Assembly: GCA_021286765.1 (NCBI GenBank) | Contig: JAJTBS010000002.1 | Coordinates: 1 to 64,000 of the forward strand | Source: Holophagaceae bacterium | Lineage (GTDB): Bacteria; Acidobacteriota; Holophagae; Holophagales; Holophagaceae | Length of the DNA: 64,000 bases | Direction of reading: 5' to 3' | Shown: in pieces, positions 1 through 7,356 of the stretch | Numbering within the stretch: position 1 is the first letter of the stretch | Layout of the letters: each line of letters opens with the position of its first letter | The notes under the pieces: generated by a model | The model's database searches: none | Seen by the model: the letters and a program-made list of their open reading frames with translations, nothing else | What the model was told of the DNA's origin: nothing | Translations under genes and position numbers: made by a program

Positions 1-49
1 CCGATGATACTGCGCATCACATGCGTGGAAAAGTAGGTCGCTGCGACGT
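1..49 (+). rRNA. rrf: 5S ribosomal RNA, 3' end only
   Basis: The window opens inside the last ~50 nt of a 5S rRNA. CCGATGATACTGC (1-13) and AAGTAGGTCGCTGC (31-44) match the conserved 3' portion of bacterial 5S rRNA. A strong hairpin terminator follows within 10 nt, as expected at the end of an rRNA operon. The rest of the operon lies outside the window, and the exact 3' end (about 47-50) is estimated. Confidence 0.85.
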
Positions 50-57
50 TAAAACCC

Positions 58-93
58 CTCCGGGCCATCATATTTGATGGCCCGGAGTCATTT
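58..93 (+). terminator. rRNA operon terminator
   Basis: A perfect 13-bp stem (CTCCGGGCCATCA, 58-70, with TGATGGCCCGGAG, 75-87) has a 4-nt loop and is followed by TCATTT. It sits directly after the 5S rRNA end and before thrS, so it most likely ends the rRNA transcript. Confidence 0.85.
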
Positions 94-102
94 ACTGATA
101 AA
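74..102 (+). promoter_or_regulatory. candidate thrS promoter overlapping the rRNA terminator
   Basis: TTGATG (74-79) and GATAAA (97-102) are 17 nt apart and resemble sigma-70 boxes. The -35 box lies inside the 3' arm of the terminator. This is a consensus match only; thrS needs a promoter here if the terminator is efficient. Confidence 0.3.
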
Positions 103-127
103 ATTCACTTCTTGTTTTGAGGAACCC

Positions 128-2041
128 ATGTCCATTGCGGTCCGCCTTCCAGACGACTCCCTTCGGCAGCTGCCCGAGGGCGCCACTGGGGCTGACCTGG
201 CTGGTGGAATCGGGGCTCGGTTGCTCGAAGCGGCGCTGGCCATCAAGGTGGATGGTCAGATGATGGACCTGAAGGCTCCTCTCACGGATGGGGCCAGAGT
301 CGAAATCCTTACCAACAAGGCTCCTGAAAGCCTGGAACTCATCCGCCACTCCACCGCTCACCTTCTGGCCCATGCGGTCAAGCGGCTGTACCCCAGCGCC
401 AAGGTCGGCATTGGCCCGGTTATCGAGGATGGTTTCTACTACGACTTCTGGGTTGAGAAGCCCTTCACTCCCGAAGATCTTCCGGCCATCGAGGCCGAAA
501 TGGCCAAGATCGTGGCCGAAGGCATCGAAGTGGTCCGTGAGGATCTGGGTCGGGATGCGGCCGTGGCGCGCTTCACCGAGATGGGCGAACCGCTCAAGGT
601 GGAAGTTGTCTCCGGCATCCCTTCGGGTGACATCATCAGCGGGTACCGCCAGGGGGACTTCTACGACCTTTGCCGCGGCCCCCACGTTCCCAGCACTGCA
701 AAGCTGAAGGCTTTCAAGCTGCTCAGCATTGCCGGCGCCTACTGGAAGGGCGATGAGAAGAACCAGATGCTCAGCCGCATCTATGGCACGGCATTCCACA
801 GCCAGAAGGAACTGGATGAGCACCTGAAACGCCTCGAGGAGGCCAAGGCCCGCGACCACCGCAAGCTGGGAAAGGAACTGGGCCTTTACTCGTTTCACCC
901 AGAGGCGCCCGCCTCGCCCTTCTTCCACCCCAAGGGCACCCAGGTCTACAACGAACTGGTGACCTACATGCGTGAGCTCTATTTCAAGTACGGCTACAGC
1001 GAAGTGATCACACCCCAGGTGCTGGACGTGGCCCTCTGGAAAACCAGCGGCCACTATGAGAACTATGCGGAGAACATGTACTTCACCACCGCCGAGGAGC
1101 GGGAGTACGCGCTGAAGCCCATGAACTGCCCCGGCCACTGCATCCTGTTCGGCAACCAGAAGCACAGCTACCGTGACCTGCCCATCCGCTACGCGGACTT
1201 CGGCCGCCTGCACCGGTATGAACGCAGCGGCGTGACCCATGGTCTCACCCGTGTTCGCACCTTCTGCCAGGATGACGCCCACATCTACTGCACGCCTGAC
1301 CAGATCAAGGCCGAGATGGCAGACTTTCTGGCTCTTCTGAAGGAGGTCTACGACACCTTCGGGTTCGAGGGGATGCGGGTGGCCCTGAGCACCCGACCTG
1401 AGAAGCGCCTGGGTTCTGACGAGATCTGGGATGCAGCGGAGAATGCCCTGAGTGAGGCCCTCAATGAGGCCGGCATGCCGTTCACACTGAATCCAGGGGA
1501 GGGAGCCTTCTACGGCCCCAAGATCGAGTTCCAGATCCTGGATGCCCTCAAGCGTCCCTGGCAGCTGGGCACCCTCCAGGTGGACTACATGTTGCCGGAG
1601 CGTTTCGACTTGAACTACACCCGCCCCGACGGCAGTGAGGGAAGGCCAATCATGCTGCACCGTGCCATCCTGGGCAGCCTGGAGCGGTTCATGGGGATCC
1701 TGGTGGAGCACACTGCTGGGGCCTTCCCGGCCTGGCTGGCTCCCGTCCAGGTGGCCATCCTCCCCATCACCGATCGCGCCAACGCCTTCTCCACGGAAGC
1801 CGCGACCCGGGCCAAGGCGCTGGGCCTTCGAGCCGAGCTGGATGCCCGCAACGAGAGCCTCAAGGCCAAGATTCGCGAGGCCCAGCTGGCCAAGGTCCCC
1901 TACATGCTGGTGATCGGAGACCGAGAGGCCGAGGCCGGCACTGTGTCCGTGCGCCACCGTCACAAGGGCGATCTGGGCGTCCAGCCCCTGGAGGGGTTCC
2001 TCCAGGCCCTGGGGGCCGAGGTCAAGGATCGCCAGCGCTGA
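128..2041 (+). CDS. thrS: threonyl-tRNA synthetase
   Basis: This cytoplasmic class II synthetase charges tRNA-Thr. The 637-residue product has the full family layout: an N-terminal TGS domain (about 1-60), the editing (second additional) domain with the HSTAH metal-site motif, the catalytic core containing MNCPGH and the motif 2 segment RYADFGRLHRYERSG, and a C-terminal anticodon-binding domain. I chose ATG 128 because GAGGAA lies 5 nt upstream; an in-frame ATG at 74 would overlap the terminator stem and adds residues with no family counterpart. It is the first gene after the rRNA operon and precedes infC-rpmI-rplT, an order known from many bacteria. No key residue appears to be missing. Confidence 0.97.
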   Translation: MSIAVRLPDDSLRQLPEGATGADLAGGIGARLLEAALAIKVDGQMMDLKAPLTDGARVEILTNKAPESLELIRHSTAHLLAHAVKRLYPSAKVGIGPVIEDGFYYDFWVEKPFTPEDLPAIEAEMAKIVAEGIEVVREDLGRDAAVARFTEMGEPLKVEVVSGIPSGDIISGYRQGDFYDLCRGPHVPSTAKLKAFKLLSIAGAYWKGDEKNQMLSRIYGTAFHSQKELDEHLKRLEEAKARDHRKLGKELGLYSFHPEAPASPFFHPKGTQVYNELVTYMRELYFKYGYSEVITPQVLDVALWKTSGHYENYAENMYFTTAEEREYALKPMNCPGHCILFGNQKHSYRDLPIRYADFGRLHRYERSGVTHGLTRVRTFCQDDAHIYCTPDQIKAEMADFLALLKEVYDTFGFEGMRVALSTRPEKRLGSDEIWDAAENALSEALNEAGMPFTLNPGEGAFYGPKIEFQILDALKRPWQLGTLQVDYMLPERFDLNYTRPDGSEGRPIMLHRAILGSLERFMGILVEHTAGAFPAWLAPVQVAILPITDRANAFSTEAATRAKALGLRAELDARNESLKAKIREAQLAKVPYMLVIGDREAEAGTVSVRHRHKGDLGVQPLEGFLQALGAEVKDRQR

Positions 2042-2056
2042 TTTGGTTTTCCGTGC

Positions 2057-2085
2057 TTGGCGAAGGTCCGGTCAAGTGTTAGACT
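2057..2085 (+). promoter_or_regulatory. candidate infC promoter
   Basis: TTGGCG (2057-2062) and TAGACT (2080-2085) are separated by 17 nt, with a TGn extension just before the -10 box. It lies between thrS and infC, about 30 nt before the infC start, so infC-rpmI-rplT can be transcribed separately from thrS. This is a consensus match only. Confidence 0.4.
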
Positions 2086-2115
2086 TTTTGTCCTTGTGCA
2101 ACTAGGGGAGGAACC

Positions 2116-2700
2116 ATTCGTCCGAACGAGACCCGCATCAACGACGGCATCCGGGCCCAAGAGGTCCGCGTCATCTCCGAAGATGGCGAACAGCTTGGCG
2201 TGATGCCTCCTCACCAGGCCATCCGGATCGCAGAAGAACGCGGCCTTGACCTGGTGGAAGTAGCCGGAAACGCTCAGCCTCCAGTCTGCCGAATCATGGA
2301 CTATGGCAAGTACAAGTTCATGGAAGCGAAGCGGGAACACGCAGCCCGGGCGAAGCAGAAAAACATCGTGGTCAAGGAAGTCAAGTTCCGCCCCAAGACC
2401 GATGACCACGACTTCGATTTCAAAGTGAAGCACATCCTGCGGTTCCTGGAGGAAGAAGACAAAGTCAAAGTGGTGGTCATGTTCCGCGGGCGCGAAGTCG
2501 TCCACCGCGACATCGGCTACCGGATCATCGAAGAAGTCATCCAGCGCGTCGGCGACAAGGCCATCGTGGAAAAGGGTGCCGGCATTGATGGTCGAGACAT
2601 GCACGCCATCCTTGCGCCGAAGATCATCGAAACACCGAAAGCACCCAAGAAGCCCAAACCAGCCAAACCCGAAACTCCAGCCACCGAAGCTCAAATCTAG
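2116..2700 (+). CDS. infC: translation initiation factor IF-3, AUU start codon
   Basis: IF-3 binds the 30S subunit, keeps subunits apart and proofreads the start codon and initiator tRNA. The product is 194 residues with the N-domain ([13 protein letters not shown] near the start, [18 protein letters not shown] at the end), a linker helix and the C-domain. The start is ATT at 2116: the conserved N-terminus ([11 protein letters not shown]) continues in frame to this codon, AGGGGAGG lies 4 nt upstream, and no ATG or GTG occurs in frame before residue 29. AUU is the classic infC start through which IF-3 represses its own translation when abundant. A start at ATG 2200 would delete the conserved N-terminus. 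Confidence 0.93.
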   Translation: MRPNETRINDGIRAQEVRVISEDGEQLGVMPPHQAIRIAEERGLDLVEVAGNAQPPVCRIMDYGKYKFMEAKREHAARAKQKNIVVKEVKFRPKTDDHDFDFKVKHILRFLEEEDKVKVVVMFRGREVVHRDIGYRIIEEVIQRVGDKAIVEKGAGIDGRDMHAILAPKIIETPKAPKKPKPAKPETPATEAQI

Positions 2701-2710
2701 CGAGGAACCG

Positions 2711-2914
2711 ATGAGCGGTTACAAGATCAAGACCCACAAGGGCGCCCAGAAGCGCTTCAAGAAGACCGCCGGCGGCAAGTTCAAGCGCGGCTGCTCCCAC
2801 CAGCGCCACATCCTGACGAAGAAGACCGCCAAGCGGAAGCGTCAGCTGGACATGGGCGGCATGGTGGCCAAGGCTGACCAGAAGGCCGTTGCGGCGATGC
2901 TGCCATACGCGTGA
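2711..2914 (+). CDS. rpmI: 50S ribosomal protein L35
   Basis: L35 is a small basic protein of the large subunit. The 67-residue product begins [19 protein letters not shown] and carries the family's basic core with [10 protein letters not shown] near residues 35-45. It starts 10 nt after infC, with GAGGAA 3 nt before the ATG, in the standard infC-rpmI-rplT order. The usual length is about 65 residues. A repeat hairpin follows its stop codon by 7 nt. Confidence 0.95.
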   Translation: MSGYKIKTHKGAQKRFKKTAGGKFKRGCSHQRHILTKKTAKRKRQLDMGGMVAKADQKAVAAMLPYA

Positions 2915-2921
2915 ATTCTCT

Positions 2922-2953
2922 CCGGGGGGTCCTCGCTGCGCGAACACCCCCGG
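2922..2953 (+). repeat. 3'-UTR hairpin repeat, copy 1 (after rpmI)
   Basis: A 32-nt element has outer arms CCGGGGG (2922-2928) and CCCCCGG (2947-2953), with an inner hairpin TCGC-TGC-GCGA. It starts 7 nt after the rpmI stop and is in the same orientation as rpmI. Four further copies occur in this window. A second small hairpin (GCAGGC-GAA-GCCTGC) lies about 15 nt downstream. Confidence 0.8.
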
Positions 2954-2989
2954 ACCCCCACGCCCTTGCAGGCGAAGCCTGCTTCGGGC

Positions 2990-3018
2990 TTGGATTCTCC
3001 CTCCGGCGGTTCTAGAAT
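2990..3018 (+). promoter_or_regulatory. candidate rplT promoter
   Basis: TTGGAT (2990-2995) and TAGAAT (3013-3018) are spaced by exactly 17 nt in the 187-nt gap between rpmI and rplT, leaving a leader of about 75 nt. Both boxes match the sigma-70 consensus well for such GC-rich DNA. If used, rplT is expressed partly independently of rpmI, which is unusual for this pair. Confidence 0.5.
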
Positions 3019-3101
3019 CGGCGGTTCAACCCGGTGGCTGAGGCCACCCCCGATGAGGCCTTCAAACGCTCGGTCGAGCTGCCTCGAGGAAAGGAAAAGA
3101 C

Positions 3102-3449
3102 ATGACTCGCGTCAAACGTGGTTTTAAGAGGGCCCAGCGCCGCAAGCGCATGATGAAGTTCGCCAAGGGCTTCTACGGCGCCAAGTCCCGCCTGTATCGC
3201 TCTGCCAAAGAGGCCGTCGAGAAGGCCCTCGGCTACGCCTACCGTGACCGCAAGGTCAAGAAGCGTGACTTCCGCCGCCTCTGGGTGGTGCGCATCAGCG
3301 CTGCCGCCGTGCAGAACGGCATGAGCTATTCCAAGTTCATGGGAGGCCTGAAGAAGGCTTCCGTGGACCTCGATCGCAAGATTCTGGCGGATCTCGCCGT
3401 GCGCAATCCCGAAGCGTTTACCAAGCTCGTGGCTGTGGCCAAGGGCTGA
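3102..3449 (+). CDS. rplT: 50S ribosomal protein L20
   Basis: L20 binds 23S rRNA early in large-subunit assembly and is a known translational repressor of its own operon in other bacteria. The 115-residue product has the usual length and motifs: [19 protein letters not shown] at the start, [39 protein letters not shown], and a C-terminal [10 protein letters not shown] helix. GAGGAAAGG lies just upstream of the ATG. A terminator hairpin follows the stop by 25 nt. Confidence 0.97.
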   Translation: MTRVKRGFKRAQRRKRMMKFAKGFYGAKSRLYRSAKEAVEKALGYAYRDRKVKKRDFRRLWVVRISAAAVQNGMSYSKFMGGLKKASVDLDRKILADLAVRNPEAFTKLVAVAKG

Positions 3450-3474
3450 ACGCGACGCACCATCGCAGACACCC

Positions 3475-3506
3475 GAAAGGCCGCGCGAGCGGCCTTTCCC
3501 TGTTTT
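3475..3506 (+). terminator. terminator after rplT
   Basis: A perfect 10-bp stem (GAAAGGCCGC, 3475-3484, with GCGGCCTTTC, 3489-3498) has a GCGA loop and is followed by CCTGTTTT. Only 23 nt separate it from pheS and no promoter is evident there, so some readthrough into pheST is likely. Confidence 0.75.
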
Positions 3507-3529
3507 GAGACACCTGCTCTGAGGGCCCC

Positions 3530-4600
3530 ATGGACCAGTTGCTTCCCGTCGAGATCGTCGAGGCCGGACATGCCTTCCCACAGGCGCTGTTCGCCTGCGC
3601 CGACCTGGATGCCCTCCTGAGGCTCAAGGGTGCCTACGTTGGCCGTGATGGTAGCCATGCGGCCCAGCTCATGGAACTGCTCAAGGCGGCGCCCAAGGAA
3701 CAGAAGCGGGAGCTCGGGGCCGCCATCAATGCCCTCAAGCAGCAGTGGGAGGAGGGCCTGAAGGGCCGCCAGCTGGAGCTTGAGGCCGCGAAGAAGCGGC
3801 TGGCCTCCCAGGCTGACCGCTGGGATCCCACCCTGCCGCCGCCCATGCCTGCCCAGGGCGCACTGCATCCACTGAATCGGCTCATGGACCGCCTGGTGGA
3901 CGTCTTCCGTCCCCTTGGCTTCCACGTGGAGGAAGGCCCAGAGGTGGAGACCGAGGCGCACAACTTCGATGGGCTGAACATCCCCGAGGACCACCCGGCC
4001 AAAGCCTCCTCGGATACCTTCTACCTGGCGGCGCATCCGGAACTGCTGTTGCGCACGCACACCAGCCCCGTGCAGGTGCGCACGCTTCTGCGTGTGGCGC
4101 CTGAATTGGGGAAGCGTGGCGGCATCCGCTTCCTGGCACCCGGCCGCGTCTACCGCAAAGACGAGATCGACCCCACCCACAGCCCCATGTTCCACCAGGT
4201 GGAGGGCATGCTGGTGGGTCACGGCATCGGCATGCAGCACCTGAAGGGCACCCTGGATTACGCGCTGAGGGCGCTCTTCGGGCCCGAGACGGAGATCCGC
4301 CTTCGACCTTCCTACTTCCCCTTCGTGGAGCCGGGCTGCGAGGTGGACGTGAGCTGCCCACTCTGCGGCGCCAAAGGATGCCGCGTGTGCAAGGGTTCGG
4401 GCTGGGTCGAGATCCTCGGCGCGGGGCTCATCCATCCGAATGTCCTGAAGTACGCCGGCATCGACCCGGCTGAATGGTCCGGCTGGGCCTTCGGCATGGG
4501 CGTTGAGCGCATGGCCATGATGCTGAGTCAGACGCCCGATTTGCGCCTGTTCTTCGAGAACGATCAGCGCTTCCTCAGGGCCATGGGAGGGTTGGACTGA
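3530..4600 (+). CDS. pheS: phenylalanyl-tRNA synthetase alpha subunit
   Basis: PheS carries the catalytic site of the (alpha-beta)2 enzyme that charges tRNA-Phe. The 356-residue product has an N-terminal helical arm (about 1-100, for tRNA binding), then the class II core: HPLNRLMDRLVDVFRPLGF, FHQVEGMLVG (motif 2 region) and FGMGVERMAMM (motif 3). A cysteine-rich insertion, CPLCGAKGCRVC, near residue 280 is common in bacterial PheS and may bind zinc. The stop overlaps the pheT start by one nucleotide (TGATG), indicating translational coupling for equal subunit amounts. Confidence 0.96.
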   Translation: MDQLLPVEIVEAGHAFPQALFACADLDALLRLKGAYVGRDGSHAAQLMELLKAAPKEQKRELGAAINALKQQWEEGLKGRQLELEAAKKRLASQADRWDPTLPPPMPAQGALHPLNRLMDRLVDVFRPLGFHVEEGPEVETEAHNFDGLNIPEDHPAKASSDTFYLAAHPELLLRTHTSPVQVRTLLRVAPELGKRGGIRFLAPGRVYRKDEIDPTHSPMFHQVEGMLVGHGIGMQHLKGTLDYALRALFGPETEIRLRPSYFPFVEPGCEVDVSCPLCGAKGCRVCKGSGWVEILGAGLIHPNVLKYAGIDPAEWSGWAFGMGVERMAMMLSQTPDLRLFFENDQRFLRAMGGLD

Positions 4601-6522
4601 TGTGGATCGAGCGGAAAGGACTGGCCCAGGAGATCCCCGCGGTCGCTGCCCTGGAGACCCGCCAGCTTTCTGAGCTGCTGGCCTCCCTGGGGTTCCCCGT
4701 GGATGGGGTGGCTTCGCGCGAAGGCGGCGATGTGTTGGATGTGGACATCACCGCCAACCGCGGCGATGCCATGTCCCACCGCGGCATGGCCCGGGAGCTG
4801 GCGGCGCGCCTTCAGCAGCCGCTGGCGTCCATGGTCCCGCCGACGGTGGTGGACGGCCCGCCGGTGGTCGAGGTGCGTCTCGAGAGCCCGGCCTGCCCTG
4901 TCTACAGCACGGCCATCCTCCAACTGGGAAGCGGCGTCACCCCGGCGGAGGTCCAGTCCTTTCTGCTGGCCCTGGAGGCCACGCCCAAGCGGCTGCCGGC
5001 AGTCGATGCCTCCAACGATCTGCTGCATCGCTACGGCCATCCCACCCACGCTTTCGATGCGGACCGCATCCGTGGCACGGTGTCGGTTCGCTGGGCCCAG
5101 GCGGGGGAAACCCTGGTGACGCTGGATGGTGTCGAGCGGAAGCTGGTGGAGCAGGACCTCGTCATCGCCGACGAATCGGGCCCCATCGCACTGGCTGGCG
5201 TCATGGGCGGTGACCGCACCAAGGTCACGGAGGCCACCACGCGCGTGCTGCTGGAGAGCGCCTGGTTTGAACCGAAGCCCGTCAAGGCGACGGCACGGCG
5301 CCACAGCCTGCACACGGATGCCTCTCACCGCTTCGGGCGGGGAGCTGATCCTTGCCTGGCCATGGTGGCGCGGGACCTGCTCGTGGGCCGCCTCCAGGCC
5401 TGGTGCCAGGCGACCCTGGTGGGCGCCTGGACTGCTGGCGCAGTACCTGCCACAGCCAAGTCCGTGCCTTTGACGGGAGCGCTGCTTGCCCGCATTGCAG
5501 GGGAGCCCCTGCCCCTGGCCGAAGCCGCTGAAGCCCTCCGGCGGCTGGGCTGTGCGACTGATCTTGATGGCGGCACCCTCCAGGTCACGCCGCCCTCCTG
5601 GCGCCACGACCTTGCCATCCCCGAGGATTTTGCGGAGGAGGTGCTGCGCCTGCGCGGCTACGAGCACATTCCTTCGGTGCTGCCGCCCCTGGAAGGTCCG
5701 CCGGAGCCCCTGTCTCCCGCCTACCTCCAGCGCCAGCGCCTGGCCCGTCGCCTGTCCCAGCTGGGATTCCACCAGACGGTGACCTACGGCTTCATCAGCC
5801 CCGAGGCGGATGCCGCCTTTGCCGCCGCCGAGAATGGCGCGGAGGGCCGCGCCCTGGCCAATCCCCTCGGCCAGGAGTACTCGGTTATGCGTGGCTCGCT
5901 GCTCCCCAGCTTGCAGGCCATGGCCCACCAGAACCTCCGCCAGGGAGCCCGCGAGGTGCGTCTGTTTGAGCTGGCGCCGGTTTACCACAGCGGCCCGGCA
6001 GGTCCCGTGGAGCGATTTAGGCTGGGCATGGTCTGGGGCGGCACCCTGGGCGGCGAGGACTACTTGAGCCCAGCCCGGGCGGTCCGCGAGGCGGACCTCA
6101 TGGGTGTCGCCAAGGACCTTGGCTGGGAAGGGGTGCCACCGCTGCGTGCGCTCGGTGAGGGGCTGTTTGGGTTCGAACTGCCCATCGAGCGCTTGCCGCG
6201 GGAGGGTTCCCGGGTCATTCCGGCCTTCCAGCCCTTCAGCCGCTTCCCGTCAGTCGAGCGCGACCTGTCGCTGCTGGTCGACTTGGGCCAGTCCCACGAG
6301 GCCCTGACTTCCGCGATGAGGGCCGCCCTTCCCGTGGATGTGCTTCAGGACCTGAGATGCGTTGACGTTTTCAGGCACAAGAGCTTGCCGGAGGGTCGCC
6401 AGGCCTGGCTGATGCGCCTGCGCTTCCAGGCGGGCCGGACCCTCGTGGGCGAGGAGGTGGATGGCTGGGTGTCAGCGGCCCTGGCTGCGGCGGAGTCGCT
6501 TGGCGCCAGGCTTCGGGCTTAA
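4600..6522 (+). CDS. pheT: phenylalanyl-tRNA synthetase beta subunit, short form lacking the OB-fold domain
   Basis: PheT partners PheS and edits mischarged Tyr-tRNA-Phe. The product is 640 residues against about 795 in E. coli. Present are the B1 start, B3/B4 editing domain (about 99-240), B5 DNA-binding-like domain (about 287-355), the inactive class II-like core (about 370-530) and the C-terminal FDX-ACB domain (from about 546). What is missing is the EMAP/OB-type tRNA-binding domain normally inserted at about residues 40-150: the text runs straight from LASLGFPVDGV to DVDITANRGDAMSHRGMARE. Reading frame and codon use are continuous, so this is a compact natural variant rather than a damaged gene. 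Confidence 0.94.
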   Translation: MWIERKGLAQEIPAVAALETRQLSELLASLGFPVDGVASREGGDVLDVDITANRGDAMSHRGMARELAARLQQPLASMVPPTVVDGPPVVEVRLESPACPVYSTAILQLGSGVTPAEVQSFLLALEATPKRLPAVDASNDLLHRYGHPTHAFDADRIRGTVSVRWAQAGETLVTLDGVERKLVEQDLVIADESGPIALAGVMGGDRTKVTEATTRVLLESAWFEPKPVKATARRHSLHTDASHRFGRGADPCLAMVARDLLVGRLQAWCQATLVGAWTAGAVPATAKSVPLTGALLARIAGEPLPLAEAAEALRRLGCATDLDGGTLQVTPPSWRHDLAIPEDFAEEVLRLRGYEHIPSVLPPLEGPPEPLSPAYLQRQRLARRLSQLGFHQTVTYGFISPEADAAFAAAENGAEGRALANPLGQEYSVMRGSLLPSLQAMAHQNLRQGAREVRLFELAPVYHSGPAGPVERFRLGMVWGGTLGGEDYLSPARAVREADLMGVAKDLGWEGVPPLRALGEGLFGFELPIERLPREGSRVIPAFQPFSRFPSVERDLSLLVDLGQSHEALTSAMRAALPVDVLQDLRCVDVFRHKSLPEGRQAWLMRLRFQAGRTLVGEEVDGWVSAALAAAESLGARLRA

Positions 6523-6543
6523 GATGAGCTTCACGAGGCGTCC

Positions 6544-6780
6544 ATGGACCTGTTGAAACAGCTCGAATCCAAGATGCAGGCCCTGGTCCAGCAGAGGAAC
6601 CTGCTGAAAGAGGAACTGGATGCCCTGAAGGCCGCCGGGGCCGCCGGAGACCAGGAGCTCCAGTCCCTCCGCTCCCGCTTGGACGAGGCCTTGGCCGAGA
6701 AGACGGCCTTGGAGAAGGACCGCGAGGCGGTCAAGGACCAGGTGGCGGCCATCCTCCGGGCCCTGGAGGCCCTGGGATGA
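6544..6780 (+). CDS. small coiled-coil protein (ZapB-like)
   Basis: This 78-residue protein starts MDLLKQLESKMQALVQQRN and is almost entirely heptad-patterned (leucines with Lys/Glu/Arg), predicting one long coiled coil. It lies 21 nt after pheT and its stop overlaps the start of zapA (ATGA). Size, coiled coil and coupling to zapA suggest a ZapB-like partner that bundles ZapA-decorated FtsZ filaments, but coiled coils are too generic to prove it. Confidence 0.6.
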   Translation: MDLLKQLESKMQALVQQRNLLKEELDALKAAGAAGDQELQSLRSRLDEALAEKTALEKDREAVKDQVAAILRALEALG

Positions 6781-7136
6781 AGCCCCCCGCCCCGCTGCCG
6801 GGCACCAGGCCGGTCACGGTGACGGTCCAGGGCCGATCCCTGCAGATTCAGACGGATCAGCCGGAGACCCTGGCGGCGGCCCTCCAGCTTCTGGAGGACA
6901 CCTTTCAGGACATGGACTCCCAATGCCAGCTAAGATGGGGAAGCGTCCCGAAGGGCCTCGACACTCCGTCCTGGTACCTCCTGGCCGCCCTGAACCTGGC
7001 GCACCGTGTGGCGCGCTTGGAACGGGAAGCCAACCAGCACACCCACAACCTGGAACAGACCCTTTCCAAGCTTCTGAGCGATGTTCCGGACGAACCTTCC
7101 GCCCCCGTGCCACTCCTTGACGAGGACGGAGACTGA
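6777..7136 (+). CDS. zapA: cell division protein ZapA-like
   Basis: ZapA binds FtsZ and cross-links its protofilaments at the division ring. The 119-residue product has the typical N-terminal strand pattern (PVTVTVQGRSLQIQTDQPE), an amphipathic helix with LAAALQLLEDTF, and the family's second long helix (LAALNLAHRVARLER, about 80-95). The acidic tail after residue 105 is variable. It overlaps the upstream coiled-coil gene by 4 nt. The position between pheST and a probable 6S RNA matches arrangements in other phyla, which supports the call. Sequence similarity alone is modest. Confidence 0.72.
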   Translation: MKPPAPLPGTRPVTVTVQGRSLQIQTDQPETLAAALQLLEDTFQDMDSQCQLRWGSVPKGLDTPSWYLLAALNLAHRVARLEREANQHTHNLEQTLSKLLSDVPDEPSAPVPLLDEDGD

Positions 7137-7308
7137 TCTCCCTGCGAGGCCCGTGATTATGGCCAAGCGCTTGTTCCGTAAGTCGACTAGGGAGTCCTTC
7201 CCCCTGTCCTGTGCGTTCCGCGCGACGGCGCGCCTTAGCCAGGGATCCTGGTCTCCCCCCTATTAAACTAGGGAACTCGGCACGCCTCCACGACTGAGCG
7301 GGGATTTT
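7136..7308 (+). ncRNA. ssrS: candidate 6S RNA
   Basis: The ~170-nt gap between zapA and rny is conserved-looking and non-coding. Its ends can pair: ATCTCC (7136-7141) with GGGGAT (7300-7305), then GAGGC..GTG (7146-7155, 2-nt bulge) with CACGCCTC (7281-7288). An unpaired central stretch on both sides surrounds an apical arm closed by TAGGG with CCCTA and containing CCAGG-GAT-CCTGG. This closing stem, large bubble and apical stem form the 6S RNA shape, which mimics an open promoter and sequesters sigma-70 RNA polymerase. Adjacency to zapA is a recurrent 6S context. It could instead be a long rny leader. Confidence 0.5.
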
Positions 7309-7356
7309 CATATCGGGTGCTGGTGGCTCTTCGGATCCTCTTCCTTGGAGTCGCCC

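Noticed and set aside
92..1963. Long antisense frame opposite thrS
   Set aside because: It is a codon-bias shadow of thrS. Similar antisense frames opposite glnN, fusA, alaS and the multiheme cytochrome were rejected for the same reason.
3601..3850. Possible PheS N-terminal anomaly
   Set aside because: Length and coiled arm fit the family; nothing unusual.
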